A DNA stretch of 64,000 bases from CAISIP01 sp965278985 (lineage in GTDB: Bacteria; Pseudomonadota; Gammaproteobacteria; Burkholderiales; Burkholderiaceae_C). Positions 17,636 to 25,913 of this stretch are shown here, piece after piece (the first letter of the stretch is position 1; the number at the start of each line of letters is the position of its first letter). Made by a program: the position numbers and the translations under genes. The stretch covers positions 5,332,001-5,396,000 of the forward strand of contig OZ257131.1 of assembly GCA_965278985.1 (NCBI GenBank), read 5' to 3'. The notes under the pieces were generated by a model that was not told where the DNA came from, made no database searches, and saw only the letters and a list, made by a program, of their open reading frames with translations.

Positions 17636-19069
17636 ATGCCCCGCCGCGCTACCAAGATCGTCGCCACCCTCGGCCCCGCGTCCAGCGATCCGCAACTGCT
17701 GGAGAAGATGATCAGCGCGGGTGTCAACGTCGTGCGCCTGAACTTCAGCCATGGCAAGGCGCAGGACCATATCGACCGCGCGACGCTGGTGCGTGAGGCC
17801 GCGCAGCGCGCCGGCCGCGAGGTCGCCATCATGGCCGACCTGCAGGGTCCCAAGATCCGCGTGGGCAAGTTCGCCGACGGCAAGGTGATGCTGGTGCCCG
17901 GTGCGCGCTTCGTGCTCGACGCCGCCCGCACCGAGCTGGGCGACGTGGACGGCGTGGGCCTGGACTACAAGTCGCTGCCGCGCGAGGTCCGTGCGGGCGA
18001 CGTGCTGCTGCTCAATGACGGGCTGATCGTGATCACGGTCGACGAGGTGCGTGGCGACACGGTCGTCACCACCGTCAAGCTGGGCGGCGAGCTGTCCAAC
18101 AACAAGGGCATCAACAAGCTCGGCGGCGGGTTGACGGCCCCCGCGCTGACCGCCAAGGACATGGACGACATCCGCACCGCGATGTCCTTCCAGGCCGACT
18201 ACGTGGCCGTCAGCTTTCCGAAGAACGCCACCGACATGGAGATGGCGCGCCAGCTGTGCAGCGTGGCTGCCGCCGACTTCAATCACCGCCCCAGCCTGAT
18301 CGCCAAGATCGAGCGCGCCGAGGCGATCCCGAAGCTGCAGGAGATCCTGCTGGCCAGCGACGGCATCATGGTCGCGCGCGGCGACTTGGCGGTGGAAGTG
18401 GGCAATGCCGCCGTGCCGGGTTTGCAGAAGCGCATGATCAAGTTGGCCCGCGAGCACGACAAGGTGGTGATCACGGCCACGCAGATGATGGAGTCGATGA
18501 TCACCAACCCCGTGCCCACGCGCGCGGAGGTCAGCGACGTGGCCAACGCCGTGCTCGATGGCACCGATGCCGTGATGCTCTCGGCCGAGACGGCAGCCGG
18601 CAAGTACCCGCTGGAGACGGTGATCGAGATGGCCAAGATCTGCCAGGCCGCCGAGGTGGACGATGTCAACAAGCTCGATGCCGACTTCACCGGCAAGACT
18701 TTTTCGCGCATCGACCAGTCCATCGCCATGGGCGCGTTGTTCACGGCCTACCACCTGGGTGCCAAGGCCATCGTGGCCATGACCGACAGCGGCTCGACCG
18801 CGTTGTGGATGAGCCGCCACCAGATCCAGATCCCGCTGTACGCGCTGACCCCGCGTGTCTCCACGCAACGCAAGATGGCGCTGTACCGCAATGTGCGCCC
18901 GCTGCTGATGGACAACAGCTCGGACCGCGACACCGCGCTGGAGCAGGCCGAGGCGCACCTCAAGCGCCGCGGCATCATGCAGAGCGGCGATATCTATGCC
19001 ATCACCTGCGGCGAACCCATGGGTGCGCCCGGCGGCACCAACATGCTGAAGATCTGCAAGGTCGCCTGA
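17636..19069 (+). CDS. pyk: Pyruvate kinase
   Basis: This 477-residue enzyme converts phosphoenolpyruvate plus ADP to pyruvate plus ATP. The start is ATG 17636 (MPRRATKIVATLGPAS); an ATG 5 bp upstream is out of frame. RLNFSHG and the K-containing active-site region SLIAKIERAEAIPKLQEIL are intact, as is ITATQMMESMI. The C-terminal regulatory domain includes IVAMTDSGSTALWMSR. An AGGAG ribosome-binding site lies at 17624-17628. Confidence 0.97.
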   Translation: MPRRATKIVATLGPASSDPQLLEKMISAGVNVVRLNFSHGKAQDHIDRATLVREAAQRAGREVAIMADLQGPKIRVGKFADGKVMLVPGARFVLDAARTELGDVDGVGLDYKSLPREVRAGDVLLLNDGLIVITVDEVRGDTVVTTVKLGGELSNNKGINKLGGGLTAPALTAKDMDDIRTAMSFQADYVAVSFPKNATDMEMARQLCSVAAADFNHRPSLIAKIERAEAIPKLQEILLASDGIMVARGDLAVEVGNAAVPGLQKRMIKLAREHDKVVITATQMMESMITNPVPTRAEVSDVANAVLDGTDAVMLSAETAAGKYPLETVIEMAKICQAAEVDDVNKLDADFTGKTFSRIDQSIAMGALFTAYHLGAKAIVAMTDSGSTALWMSRHQIQIPLYALTPRVSTQRKMALYRNVRPLLMDNSSDRDTALEQAEAHLKRRGIMQSGDIYAITCGEPMGAPGGTNMLKICKVA

Positions 19070-19103
19070 TTCCCTGTCGGCCGTCACCTGGGTTACGGCC
19101 CGG

Positions 19104-19133
19104 TTACGGGAATGCTGCACTGCACCCTACAAT
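19104..19133 (+). promoter_or_regulatory. Possible promoter of the aldolase gene
   Basis: TTACGG at 19104-19109 and TACAAT at 19128-19133 are separated by 18 bp in the pyk-aldolase gap. The -10 is good and the -35 is poor, so this is a tentative sigma70-type call. Confidence 0.35.
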
Positions 19134-19186
19134 TCCGGCTCCGTTTTCCGCCGGTTATGCGGCTCCAACATCAAGAGGGTGATCCA

Positions 19187-20074
19187 GTGAACCAGGACCA
19201 ACTGAACAAAGTCTCCACCGGCAATGGCTTCATCGCCGCCCTGGACCAGAGTGGTGGCAGCACGCCCAAGGCGCTCAAGCTCTACGGCATAGACGAGTCG
19301 GCTTACAGCGGCGAGGAGGCGATGTACGACCTGGTGCACGCCATGCGTAATCGCATCGTTACCAGCCCCGCCTTCGAGGGTGGCCGCGTGCTGGGCGCGA
19401 TCCTGTTCGAGATGACGATGGACCGCCAGTTCGACGGTCTTGACGCCGCCGAGTACCTCTGGACGCGCAAGCAGGTGGTCCCTTTCCTGAAGGTGGACAA
19501 GGGCTTGGCCGCCGAGGCCGACGGCGTGCAGCTGATGAAGCCCATGCCCGAGCTCGATGCGCTGGTGGCGCGTGCGGTCAAGAAAGGCATCTTCGGCACC
19601 AAGATGCGCTCGGTGGTCAATGCCGCCAACCAGAAGGGTATCGATGCCGTGCTGGACCAGCAGTTCGCGGTCGGCATGCAGATCCTGAAGGGCGGCCTGA
19701 TGCCCATCCTGGAGCCCGAGGTCAACATCAAGGCCACCGACAAGAAGGAAGCCGAGGCGTTGCTCAAGGCCGGTTTCCTGAAGCGCCTGGACGCGCTGCC
19801 GGCCGGCACCCAGGTGATGCTCAAGCTGACGATCCCCACGGTGGACGGCTTCTATTCCGAGCTGGTGAAGCACCCCGCCGTGGTGCGCGTGGTGGCCCTG
19901 TCGGGCGGCTACAGCCGCGACGAGTCCAACGCGATGCTGGCCAGGAACCCCGGCGTGATCGCCAGCTTCAGCCGCGCGCTGACCGAGGGCCTGTTCGCGC
20001 AGCAGACGGATGCGCAGTTCAACAGCGCGCTGGACATCGCCATCGAGTCGATCTATCTGGCGTCGACGACCTGA
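19187..20074 (+). CDS. fda: Class I fructose-bisphosphate aldolase
   Basis: This 295-residue Schiff-base aldolase cleaves fructose-1,6-bisphosphate to DHAP and glyceraldehyde-3-phosphate. It resembles the Staphylococcus-type class I enzyme throughout: GFIAALDQSGGSTPKALK (N-terminus), VPFLKVDKGLA, IFGTKMRS, PILEPEVNIKA, VMLKLTIP (with the Schiff-base lysine) and VALSGGYSRDESNA. The start is GTG 19187 with AAGAGGG upstream at 19173-19179. In related Burkholderiales the same position between pyk and purC usually holds a class II metal-dependent enzyme, so the class is notable. A hairpin terminator follows. Confidence 0.93.
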   Translation: MNQDQLNKVSTGNGFIAALDQSGGSTPKALKLYGIDESAYSGEEAMYDLVHAMRNRIVTSPAFEGGRVLGAILFEMTMDRQFDGLDAAEYLWTRKQVVPFLKVDKGLAAEADGVQLMKPMPELDALVARAVKKGIFGTKMRSVVNAANQKGIDAVLDQQFAVGMQILKGGLMPILEPEVNIKATDKKEAEALLKAGFLKRLDALPAGTQVMLKLTIPTVDGFYSELVKHPAVVRVVALSGGYSRDESNAMLARNPGVIASFSRALTEGLFAQQTDAQFNSALDIAIESIYLASTT

Positions 20075-20100
20075 TCGGGCGCCTGCCGCTTGCTGCCAAA

Positions 20101-20123
20101 GCCACCGCGTGCGGTGGCTTTTT
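20101..20123 (+). terminator. Rho-independent terminator after the aldolase gene
   Basis: GCCACCGC and GCGGTGGC form a GC-rich stem immediately followed by a TTTTT run, 26 bp after the aldolase stop. This is the clearest intrinsic terminator in the window. Confidence 0.85.
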
Positions 20124-20151
20124 CACGTGTGCGACCTGCAGGGCCTGCGCG

Positions 20152-20183
20152 CATAATCCGGCCATACACCTTCGATGTGTATG
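20152..20183 (+). promoter_or_regulatory. vapBC promoter and operator
   Basis: A CATAAT hexamer (20152-20157) is followed by a perfect inverted repeat, CATACAC-N7-GTGTATG (20163-20183), directly before the GGAGG ribosome-binding site of vapB. This layout fits autorepression by a VapB-VapC complex. The operator assignment is an inference from symmetry and position. Confidence 0.55.
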
Positions 20184-20195
20184 AAGGAGGATTCG

Positions 20196-20528
20196 ATGAG
20201 CACCCGTACCAACATCGTTCTGGACGATGAACTCGTTGCACAGGCCATGGTGCGCGCGAAGGTCACGACCAAGAAGGCGGCCGTCGAGGCCGCGTTGCGT
20301 GCCTTTGTGCGCAAGCCGGACTATTCGGGGCTGTTGGCCTTGGCTGGTACCGGGGTGATCTCCGATGACTACGACCCCAAGGCCCTGTTCACGCATCCGC
20401 GTTATGCCATGGACGAAACCGCAGCCTTGCATGTCGCAGAACCCCTGGCCGAGTGGCCCGTACCGCCGTCCAAGGACGCGGCCCCTGCACCCCGCCGCGC
20501 CAAGGCTTCCCGGCCCGCGAAGGGATGA
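20196..20528 (+). CDS. vapB: VapB-type antitoxin
   Basis: This 110-residue protein starts at ATG 20196 behind a strong GAAGGAGG. The N-terminal MSTRTNIVLDDELVAQAM and TTKKAAVEAALRAFV are typical of the VapB (DUF2191) family, a short beta strand plus helix pair that dimerises and binds the operator. The C-terminal half (proline/alanine rich, PAPRRAKASRPAKG) should wrap the toxin; it is longer than in many VapB. Its stop overlaps the toxin start (ATGA). Confidence 0.82.
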   Translation: MSTRTNIVLDDELVAQAMVRAKVTTKKAAVEAALRAFVRKPDYSGLLALAGTGVISDDYDPKALFTHPRYAMDETAALHVAEPLAEWPVPPSKDAAPAPRRAKASRPAKG

Positions 20529-20920
20529 TCGTCGACTCCTCGGCGTGGATCGAGATGCTGCGCGCCACCGGCTCGCCTGTCGATCTGCGCCTGCGCCAGG
20601 CTTTGCAGCGTGGCGAGCAGGTCCTTATGCCCGAGACGGTCTACCGCGAAGTTCTGCAAGGGGCTGCCAACCCGCAGCATTTCATCCGCCTGCAGGCACA
20701 ACTGGACAGGGTCCCCGTCTTCGCGCCGGAATATCCCCTGGACACGGCGCGCGCTGCCGCCATGCTCTACGCCCGTTGCCGCTGGCAAGGCTTTACCATC
20801 CGCAGTCCCAACGACTGCCTCATCGCGGCCTGCGCCATCGAAGCGGGGGAGCCCCTGCTGCAGTCTGATCGTGACTTCCTGACCCTGGCCGGGATCGATC
20901 CGCGCCTGCATCTTCTTTGA
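20525..20920 (+). CDS. vapC: VapC-type PIN-domain toxin
   Basis: This 131-residue predicted ribonuclease starts at ATG 20525, overlapping vapB by 4 bp. PIN-domain acidic residues are visible: Asp4 in MIVDSSAWIE, Glu in ETVYREVL, Asp in NDCLIAACAIE and Asp in SDRDFLTLA. VapC toxins cleave tRNA or rRNA; the target here is unknown. Active-site residues are present, so the pair appears intact. Confidence 0.87.
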   Translation: MIVDSSAWIEMLRATGSPVDLRLRQALQRGEQVLMPETVYREVLQGAANPQHFIRLQAQLDRVPVFAPEYPLDTARAAAMLYARCRWQGFTIRSPNDCLIAACAIEAGEPLLQSDRDFLTLAGIDPRLHLL

Positions 20921-20933
20921 CATCCTTGCTGCC

Positions 20934-21836
20934 ATGAACGCCCTGCACACCTCCTCCATCACCTCCCTGCCGCTGCTCGCGCGTGGCAAGGTGCGCGACA
21001 ACTATGCGGTGGGCGACGACCGCATCCTGATGGTGGCCAGCGACCGGCTGAGCGCGTTCGACGTGGTGCTGGGCCAGCCCATTCCCGGCAAGGGCGCGCT
21101 GCTGACGCAGATGGCGTTGTTCTGGTTCGACAAGCTGGGCCACATCTGTCCCCATCACCTCACCGGTGATGCGCCCGAGAGCGTGGTGCAGCCCGACGAG
21201 GTGGCGCAGGTAGCAGGCCGCTCCATGCTGGTCAAGCGGCTCACGCCGCTGCCAGTGGAGGCCGTGGTGCGTGGCTACCTGGCGGGCAGTGGCTGGAAGG
21301 AGTACCAGCAGTCGCGCTCGGTCTGCGGCGTGCCGCTGCCCGAGGGCCTGCGCAATGCCTCGAAGCTGCCGCAGCCCATCTACACCCCCGCTGCCAAGGC
21401 AGCGGCCGGTGAGCACGACGAGAACATCACCTTCGAACGCACGGTGGAGATGGTGGGCGCAGACTTGGCGGCGCAGATCCGCGACACGGCCATCAAGCTC
21501 TACCAGGCCGGCGCCGCCATCGCGGCTGAGCGCGGCATCCTCATCGCCGACACCAAGTTCGAGTTCGGACTGGACGCGGCCGGCACGCTGGTGCTGATGG
21601 ACGAGGTGATGACGCCCGACTCCTCGCGTTTCTGGCCCGTGGAGCACTACGCCGAAGGCAGCAACCCACCGAGCTTCGACAAGCAGTTCGTGCGAGACTG
21701 GCTGGAGCAGGTGCGCATCGACGGCCAGCCCTGGGACAAGCGGGCGCCTGCGCCTGCCGTGCCCGACGATGTGGTCCAGGCCACGGCCGCCAAGTACCAG
21801 GAAGCCTGGGAGCGGCTCACGGGCGCCAAGGGCTGA
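20934..21836 (+). CDS. purC: Phosphoribosylaminoimidazole-succinocarboxamide synthase
   Basis: This 300-residue SAICAR synthetase joins CAIR and aspartate using ATP in purine synthesis. Signatures include LLARGKVRDNY (nucleotide loop), SDRLSAFDV, VVRGYLAGSGWKEY, LIADTKFEFG and VLMDEVMTPDSSRFW. It lies 13 bp behind vapC, which seems to have been inserted between the aldolase gene and purC. purE and purK lie 4 kb downstream on the same strand. Confidence 0.96.
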   Translation: MNALHTSSITSLPLLARGKVRDNYAVGDDRILMVASDRLSAFDVVLGQPIPGKGALLTQMALFWFDKLGHICPHHLTGDAPESVVQPDEVAQVAGRSMLVKRLTPLPVEAVVRGYLAGSGWKEYQQSRSVCGVPLPEGLRNASKLPQPIYTPAAKAAAGEHDENITFERTVEMVGADLAAQIRDTAIKLYQAGAAIAAERGILIADTKFEFGLDAAGTLVLMDEVMTPDSSRFWPVEHYAEGSNPPSFDKQFVRDWLEQVRIDGQPWDKRAPAPAVPDDVVQATAAKYQEAWERLTGAKG

Positions 21837-21884
21837 AGGCCCAGGCCTTCCACGAGGCTGCGCCCTCATCGCGCGAGGCCGTGA

Positions 21885-21904
21885 ACCGCCTGGAGCGCGG
21901 CGGT
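21885..21904. terminator. Possible hairpin between convergent purC and the siderophore-interacting protein gene
   Basis: ACCGCC and GGCGGT are separated by 8 bases in the 80-bp convergent gap. No U-run follows in either direction, so any terminator role would be weak. Confidence 0.3.
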
Positions 21905-21916
21905 CTACGGCGCGCC

Positions 21917-22663
21917 TTATTCCAGGTTCTCGTGGTGCCCGGAGGCACCCTTCTTCCAGTAAGCCGCAGCGCGGATCGCATGGCGGTCATGGCCCTTGTC
22001 CTCCACCAGGATGCGACGCAGGCTGGCCATGGTGGCGGCCTCGCCAGCACACCAGGCATACCCCTCGCCTGCGGGAAGCGTGAGTGCACGGGCTGCCTCC
22101 AGCAGGGCTTCGGGGGTGGACACCCACTGCAGCTGCAGCGCGGAGGCTCCGGCGAACACGCGCCGGTCGGCCTCGTCCCCCGCCAGCAGGATCGCCTGCA
22201 CGGGCGCATTGGCAGGCAGGTCTTCGAGGCGTCGCGTGACGGCGGGCAGGGCGCTCTCGTCGCCGATCAGCAGATGCCAGTCGTAGTCCATGGGGATGAT
22301 CAGCGAGCCGCGCGGCCCGCCGATCACCAACCGCTGGCCGGGCTGCGCCTGCGCCGCCCACGACGCGGCGGGGCCGTGGCCATGCAGCACGAACTCGATG
22401 GTCAGCTCGCCAGCGGCCGCGTCGTAGTGGCGCGGCGTGTAGTCACGGCCCACGGTCTCGCCGCTGGCGGTGGGAAAGAAGACCTTCACATGGTCGTCGA
22501 AGGAAGCGGTGACGAAGCCGGCCAGGTCGGGGCCGCCGAAGACGATGCTGCGCAGGTGCGGGCCCAGGTCCTGAATGCGCAGCACTGCCAGGTCGCGGCG
22601 CTTGAGTTCGTGGCGCACGCGTTCGACACGGCGGGTGGAGGGGGCGGAGTCGAGGGTGTTCAT
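21917..22663 (-). CDS. Siderophore-interacting protein (ferric-siderophore/FAD reductase family)
   Basis: This protein is 248 residues from ATG 22663 (MNTLDSAPS). An alternative ATG at 22696 would place the start inside one of the two putative operators, so the shorter form is preferred. The FAD-binding domain includes GRDYTPRHYD (the RxYTxR flavin-binding motif) and HGHGPAASWAAQAQPGQRL. A SIP-type C-terminal domain follows, with LLIGDESALPAVTRRLEDLP and YAWCAGEAATMASLRRIL. The family reduces ferric siderophores in the cytoplasm to release iron. It is divergent from the MarR gene. Confidence 0.92.
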   Translation of the reverse strand: MNTLDSAPSTRRVERVRHELKRRDLAVLRIQDLGPHLRSIVFGGPDLAGFVTASFDDHVKVFFPTASGETVGRDYTPRHYDAAAGELTIEFVLHGHGPAASWAAQAQPGQRLVIGGPRGSLIIPMDYDWHLLIGDESALPAVTRRLEDLPANAPVQAILLAGDEADRRVFAGASALQLQWVSTPEALLEAARALTLPAGEGYAWCAGEAATMASLRRILVEDKGHDRHAIRAAAYWKKGASGHHENLE

Positions 22664-22689
22664 GGGATTTGGGCGTGGCGCCGTAATGG

Positions 22690-22733
22690 TTGACAATGTC
22701 CCTCATCATGCCGAAATCAATTGACAATGTCAA
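22690..22733. promoter_or_regulatory. Twin MarR-type operators
   Basis: TTGACAATGTC occurs at 22690-22700 and again at 22721-22731, 31 bp apart (about three helical turns). The second copy extends to TTGACAATGTCAA, a near-perfect palindrome. Both lie between the divergent SIP and MarR starts, so a MarR repressor could control both genes. Binding is inferred, not shown. Confidence 0.55.
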
Positions 22734-22737
22734 CCGT

Positions 22738-23223
22738 ATGGTCAAGTCCGGCGGCAAGCCCGGTCACCCACGCCGTGGCCGGCCGCCGTCGGACGACGTG
22801 CTGGACCTGGTCCACACCTTGATGCACCGCTACCGCGCACTGCGCCAGCGCAGCCTGCGGGCCCTGCAACAGGACCTGACGCCCATGGACATGCGGGTGC
22901 TGGGATTCTTTGGCCGCCAACCCGGCGCCACCCAGAGCGACCTGGCGCAGCACAGCGGGCGCGACAAGGCGCAGCTGGCGCGCCTGGTCAAGGGCTTGCG
23001 GGAGCGTGGTCTCTTGGATGCGCAGGCCGACACGGTGGATCGGCGCAACCTGCGGCTGCAACTCACGCCGCAGGGGGAAGCGCTGCAGCGTGCAGCCCAC
23101 GAGCACGCCCAGATGCTGGGCGCGCTGGCCGTGGAGGGCATCGACGCCGCCGAGCAGGCGCACCTGCGCGCGCTGCTGCTGCGCATGGATGCGAACCTGC
23201 AACGCGTCGCGGATCCGGAATGA
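22738..23223 (+). CDS. MarR family transcriptional regulator
   Basis: This protein is 161 residues from ATG 22738 (MVKSGGKPGH). The frame is open further upstream, but a start there would overlap the operator palindrome. The winged HTH contains MRVLGFFGRQPGATQSDL and GRDKAQLARLVKGLRERGLL, followed by the wing DRRNLRLQLTPQGE. The N-terminal basic GRPPSD segment is a common extension. It probably represses itself and the divergent SIP gene; the inducer is unknown. glsB follows after 10 bp. Confidence 0.9.
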   Translation: MVKSGGKPGHPRRGRPPSDDVLDLVHTLMHRYRALRQRSLRALQQDLTPMDMRVLGFFGRQPGATQSDLAQHSGRDKAQLARLVKGLRERGLLDAQADTVDRRNLRLQLTPQGEALQRAAHEHAQMLGALAVEGIDAAEQAHLRALLLRMDANLQRVADPE

Positions 23224-23233
23224 GAGGTGCGCC

Positions 23234-24160
23234 ATGGACCTGCAACATGTACTGAACGACATCGACGCCTCCCTGCGGCCCCGGCTGGGCGCCGCAGGTG
23301 CCGTGGCACGCTACATCCCGGCCCTGGCACGGGTGTCGCCACACCAGTTCGGCATCGCCGTGCGCACCTGCGACGGGCGGGAATACACAGCCGGGGATGC
23401 CAACGTGCCCTTCTCCATCCAGAGCGTGTCCAAGGTCTTCACCTTGTCGCTGGCGATGCAGCATTACGGGGAGGTGCTGTGGGAGCGCATCGGCCGTGAA
23501 CCTTCGGGCAATGCCTTCAATTCGCTGGTGCAACTCGAGAGCGAGCAAGGCAAGCCGCGCAATCCCTTCATCAATGCCGGCGCCATTGCCGTGGCCGACC
23601 GCCTGGTCAGCCGCAACCCGGCCGTGGGGGGTGCCAAGGCCGATATCCTGGCGCGGATGCGCGACCTGGTGGGCGAGCCCGTGCACTTCGACGAAGAGGT
23701 GGCGCGCTCCGAGGCGGAGACGGGTTTCCGCAACGTCGCGATGGCCAATTTCATGAAGAGCTTCGGCAAGCTCGACAACGACGTCACCACCGTACTGGAC
23801 GTGTATTTCCACCAGTGCGCTTTGTCCTTGACCTGCAGTCAACTGGCGCGCGCTGCCGCGTTCCTGAGCGTGGACGGTGCCCACCCGCGCGCGGAACAGC
23901 CGGCCATCTGCACCGAGGGCCAGACCCGGCGCATCAACGCCCTGATGCTGACCTGCGGCACCTACGACGCCGCGGGCGACGTGGCCTTCTCCATCGGCCT
24001 GCCCTGCAAGAGCGGCGTGGGCGGCGGCATCATCGCCGTGGTGCCCAACACGCTGAGCGTGTGCGTGTGGTCGCCCGCGCTGGACGCCACGGGCAATTCG
24101 CTGCTGGGGCTGCAGGCGCTGGAGATGTTCGTGTGGAAGACGGGGTTGTCGGTGTTTTGA
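23234..24160 (+). CDS. glsB: Glutaminase (serine-dependent, GlsA/GlsB family)
   Basis: This 308-residue enzyme hydrolyses glutamine to glutamate and ammonia. The serine-beta-lactamase-like active site is visible as SVSK in PFSIQSVSKVFTL. Further conserved segments are EPSGNAFNSLVQLE, NPFINAGAIAV and CKSGVGGGIIAVVP. The start ATG 23234 has AGAGG at 23223-23227. It lies just behind marR and may be co-transcribed with it. Confidence 0.95.
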   Translation: MDLQHVLNDIDASLRPRLGAAGAVARYIPALARVSPHQFGIAVRTCDGREYTAGDANVPFSIQSVSKVFTLSLAMQHYGEVLWERIGREPSGNAFNSLVQLESEQGKPRNPFINAGAIAVADRLVSRNPAVGGAKADILARMRDLVGEPVHFDEEVARSEAETGFRNVAMANFMKSFGKLDNDVTTVLDVYFHQCALSLTCSQLARAAAFLSVDGAHPRAEQPAICTEGQTRRINALMLTCGTYDAAGDVAFSIGLPCKSGVGGGIIAVVPNTLSVCVWSPALDATGNSLLGLQALEMFVWKTGLSVF

Positions 24161-24224
24161 GCGGGAGCGGGGGCATCGGCGTCGCCGAATCGGGGAGTGG
24201 ATAAAAAGCATCCCGTCCCATAAA

Positions 24225-24238
24225 ATAACAAAGGTTAT
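24225..24238 (+). promoter_or_regulatory. Candidate promoter/operator of the mazE-doc pair
   Basis: The only AT-rich stretch of the neighbourhood contains the inverted repeat ATAAC-AAAG-GTTAT directly before the CGGAG ribosome-binding site. Position suggests autoregulation by the antitoxin. Confidence 0.35.
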
Positions 24239-24252
24239 AACGGAGCCGAACC

Positions 24253-24477
24253 ATGCACACACTCAAGCTCACCCAGATCGGAAATTCCGTCGGCGCGATC
24301 TTTCCCAAGGAGCTGCTTGCGCGCCTGGATCTGACCAAAGGCGACGAGTTCTACGTGACCGACTCGCCCGATGGCCTGCGCATCACCAAACACAACCCCG
24401 AGTTCGAAGCGCAGATGAAAGCGGCGCGCGACATCATGCGTGAGCGCCGGGCCGTGCTGCACGAACTGGCCAAGTAG
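24253..24477 (+). CDS. AbrB/MazE-type antitoxin
   Basis: This 74-residue swapped-hairpin AbrB-type DNA-binding protein begins MHTLKLTQIGNSVGAIFPKE, the classical MazE-like start, with GDEFYVTDSPDGLRI as the second strand pair. The C-terminal helix should bind the toxin. The Doc toxin gene starts 7 bp after its stop. The gene order (antitoxin first) is that of phd/doc-like modules, but the antitoxin fold is AbrB rather than Phd. Confidence 0.85.
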   Translation: MHTLKLTQIGNSVGAIFPKELLARLDLTKGDEFYVTDSPDGLRITKHNPEFEAQMKAARDIMRERRAVLHELAK

Positions 24478-24484
24478 GGGCGGT

Positions 24485-24871
24485 GTGATCGAATATGTCT
24501 GGATCGACCACGATGTGATCGTGGCGATTCATGAGGCCCAGTTGGCCGAGCATGGCGGCTCGGCAGGCACGCGCGATGCCGGCCTGCTGGCGTCCGCGCT
24601 GGCCAGGGCCGGCAACCTGGTGGCCTACGGGACGCCGGACATCTGCGCGCTGGCCGCTGCTTATGGATACGGCATATCCCGCAACCACCCTTTCATCGAC
24701 GGCAACAAGCGCACCGGATTCGTGGCGACAGAATTGTTTTTGCGATTGAATGGTTACCAGCTGCTGGCCAATGATGCCGACTGCGTGATCACCATGCTGT
24801 CGGTCGCCGCAGGCGACATCAGCGAAGAGGCCTTCGCCGCCTGGCTGCGCCAGCACTGCGTGCAGCGCTGA
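24485..24871 (+). CDS. doc: Doc-type toxin (Fic fold)
   Basis: This 128-residue protein starts at GTG 24485. The Fic/Doc core motif HPFIDGNKRTGF is intact (catalytic His, phosphate-binding loop). Doc toxins phosphorylate EF-Tu using ATP and stop translation. It pairs with the AbrB-type antitoxin immediately upstream. No damage is visible. Confidence 0.9.
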   Translation: MIEYVWIDHDVIVAIHEAQLAEHGGSAGTRDAGLLASALARAGNLVAYGTPDICALAAAYGYGISRNHPFIDGNKRTGFVATELFLRLNGYQLLANDADCVITMLSVAAGDISEEAFAAWLRQHCVQR

Positions 24872-24877
24872 CGTCGC

Positions 24878-25783
24878 TCAGCTCAGGACCACACTGCTGA
24901 GGCGGCGGCGGTAGGTGGCCACCACGGGGTCGACCGGCGGAATCTGCCCATCCGCCACCTTCACCTTCGGCGGCTCGATGATCTCCAGGATGGCGATGAA
25001 GGTCTTGCGCGCGAGATCTTCGCTCCAGGCCTTGTCGCGCATCAGGATCTCCAGCAGCTCGTCCATCGCTGCTGTCCATTGCTGCGCTGCCATCAGCAGC
25101 TGGGCCTTGCCGAAGCGGGCCTCGAAATCGCGGCGGTTGGTGGCCACGCGGGCATCGAAGGCGGCCAGGGCCGCATCGGCGTTCTGGCCAGCCGAGGCGT
25201 CCAGCGCCGCGATCCAGCGCTGCAATGCTTCCAGCCGGCGCACCTGCGGTGCCTTGGGCGCGGCAGGCGCGAAGGCTTGCTTGGCTTCGGCCACGTCGCC
25301 GTCCAGCAGCAACAGGCGCACGTAGTCGAAGCGCGCATCGTCGTCTTCCGGCTTCTGCAGCATGGCCTGGTGCAGCGCTTCGCGTTGCGCTTCGGGGTCG
25401 TTCTCGGGCGGCGCATCACTCACGTCCACGCCGGTGACCTCGGCTTCCATCACGTCGGCCTCGGGCAGGTGCTTGTCCAGGAAGGCACGCAGCTGGCCCT
25501 CGGGCAGGGCCCCCATGAAGCCGTCCACCGGCTTGCCGGCCACCATCAGGATGCAGGTGGGGATGCTGCGGATGCCGAAGGCCTGGCCCAGCTCCTGCTC
25601 CTGGTCGGAGTCGATCTTCACCAGCTTGAAACGGCCGCCATAAGCGACTTCGAGCTTCTCCAGCACTGGGCCGATGACCTTGCAGGGGCCGCACCACGGC
25701 GCCCAGAAGTCGATCAGCACCGGAGTGGACATGGAGGCTTCGATGACCTCGGCTTCAAAGTTTTCGGTGCTGACGTCGATCAT
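24878..25783 (-). CDS. Thioredoxin-TPR protein (CnoX/YbbN-like)
   Basis: This protein is 301 residues from ATG 25783 (MIDVSTENF); a start 21 bp upstream is possible. The N-terminal thioredoxin domain has the active site WCGPC at residues 30-34. The rest consists of helical TPR-like repeats (about 130-290), as in CnoX/YbbN, a chaperedoxin that protects substrates and passes them to chaperones. E. coli YbbN has SXXC rather than CXXC; this one keeps both cysteines, so redox activity is likely. It is convergent with doc. Confidence 0.9.
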   Translation of the reverse strand: MIDVSTENFEAEVIEASMSTPVLIDFWAPWCGPCKVIGPVLEKLEVAYGGRFKLVKIDSDQEQELGQAFGIRSIPTCILMVAGKPVDGFMGALPEGQLRAFLDKHLPEADVMEAEVTGVDVSDAPPENDPEAQREALHQAMLQKPEDDDARFDYVRLLLLDGDVAEAKQAFAPAAPKAPQVRRLEALQRWIAALDASAGQNADAALAAFDARVATNRRDFEARFGKAQLLMAAQQWTAAMDELLEILMRDKAWSEDLARKTFIAILEIIEPPKVKVADGQIPPVDPVVATYRRRLSSVVLS

Positions 25784-25913
25784 GGTGCGGGGTTCCCGGG
25801 ACAATAGGGCCAGCCCTGCAATTGGGGCGGCTCACTAAAATTGCAACTTGTACACAGCGGGTGCAAGCTCTTCCGCCTGTCCTGGCCTGCAAGTCACCGC
25901 AAGCTTTTCCACC

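Noticed and set aside
15503..19120. A 1205-residue minus-strand frame
   Set aside because: Runs antisense to azlC, azlD, pgk and pyk, all of which have clear motifs; GC-rich DNA produces such open frames.
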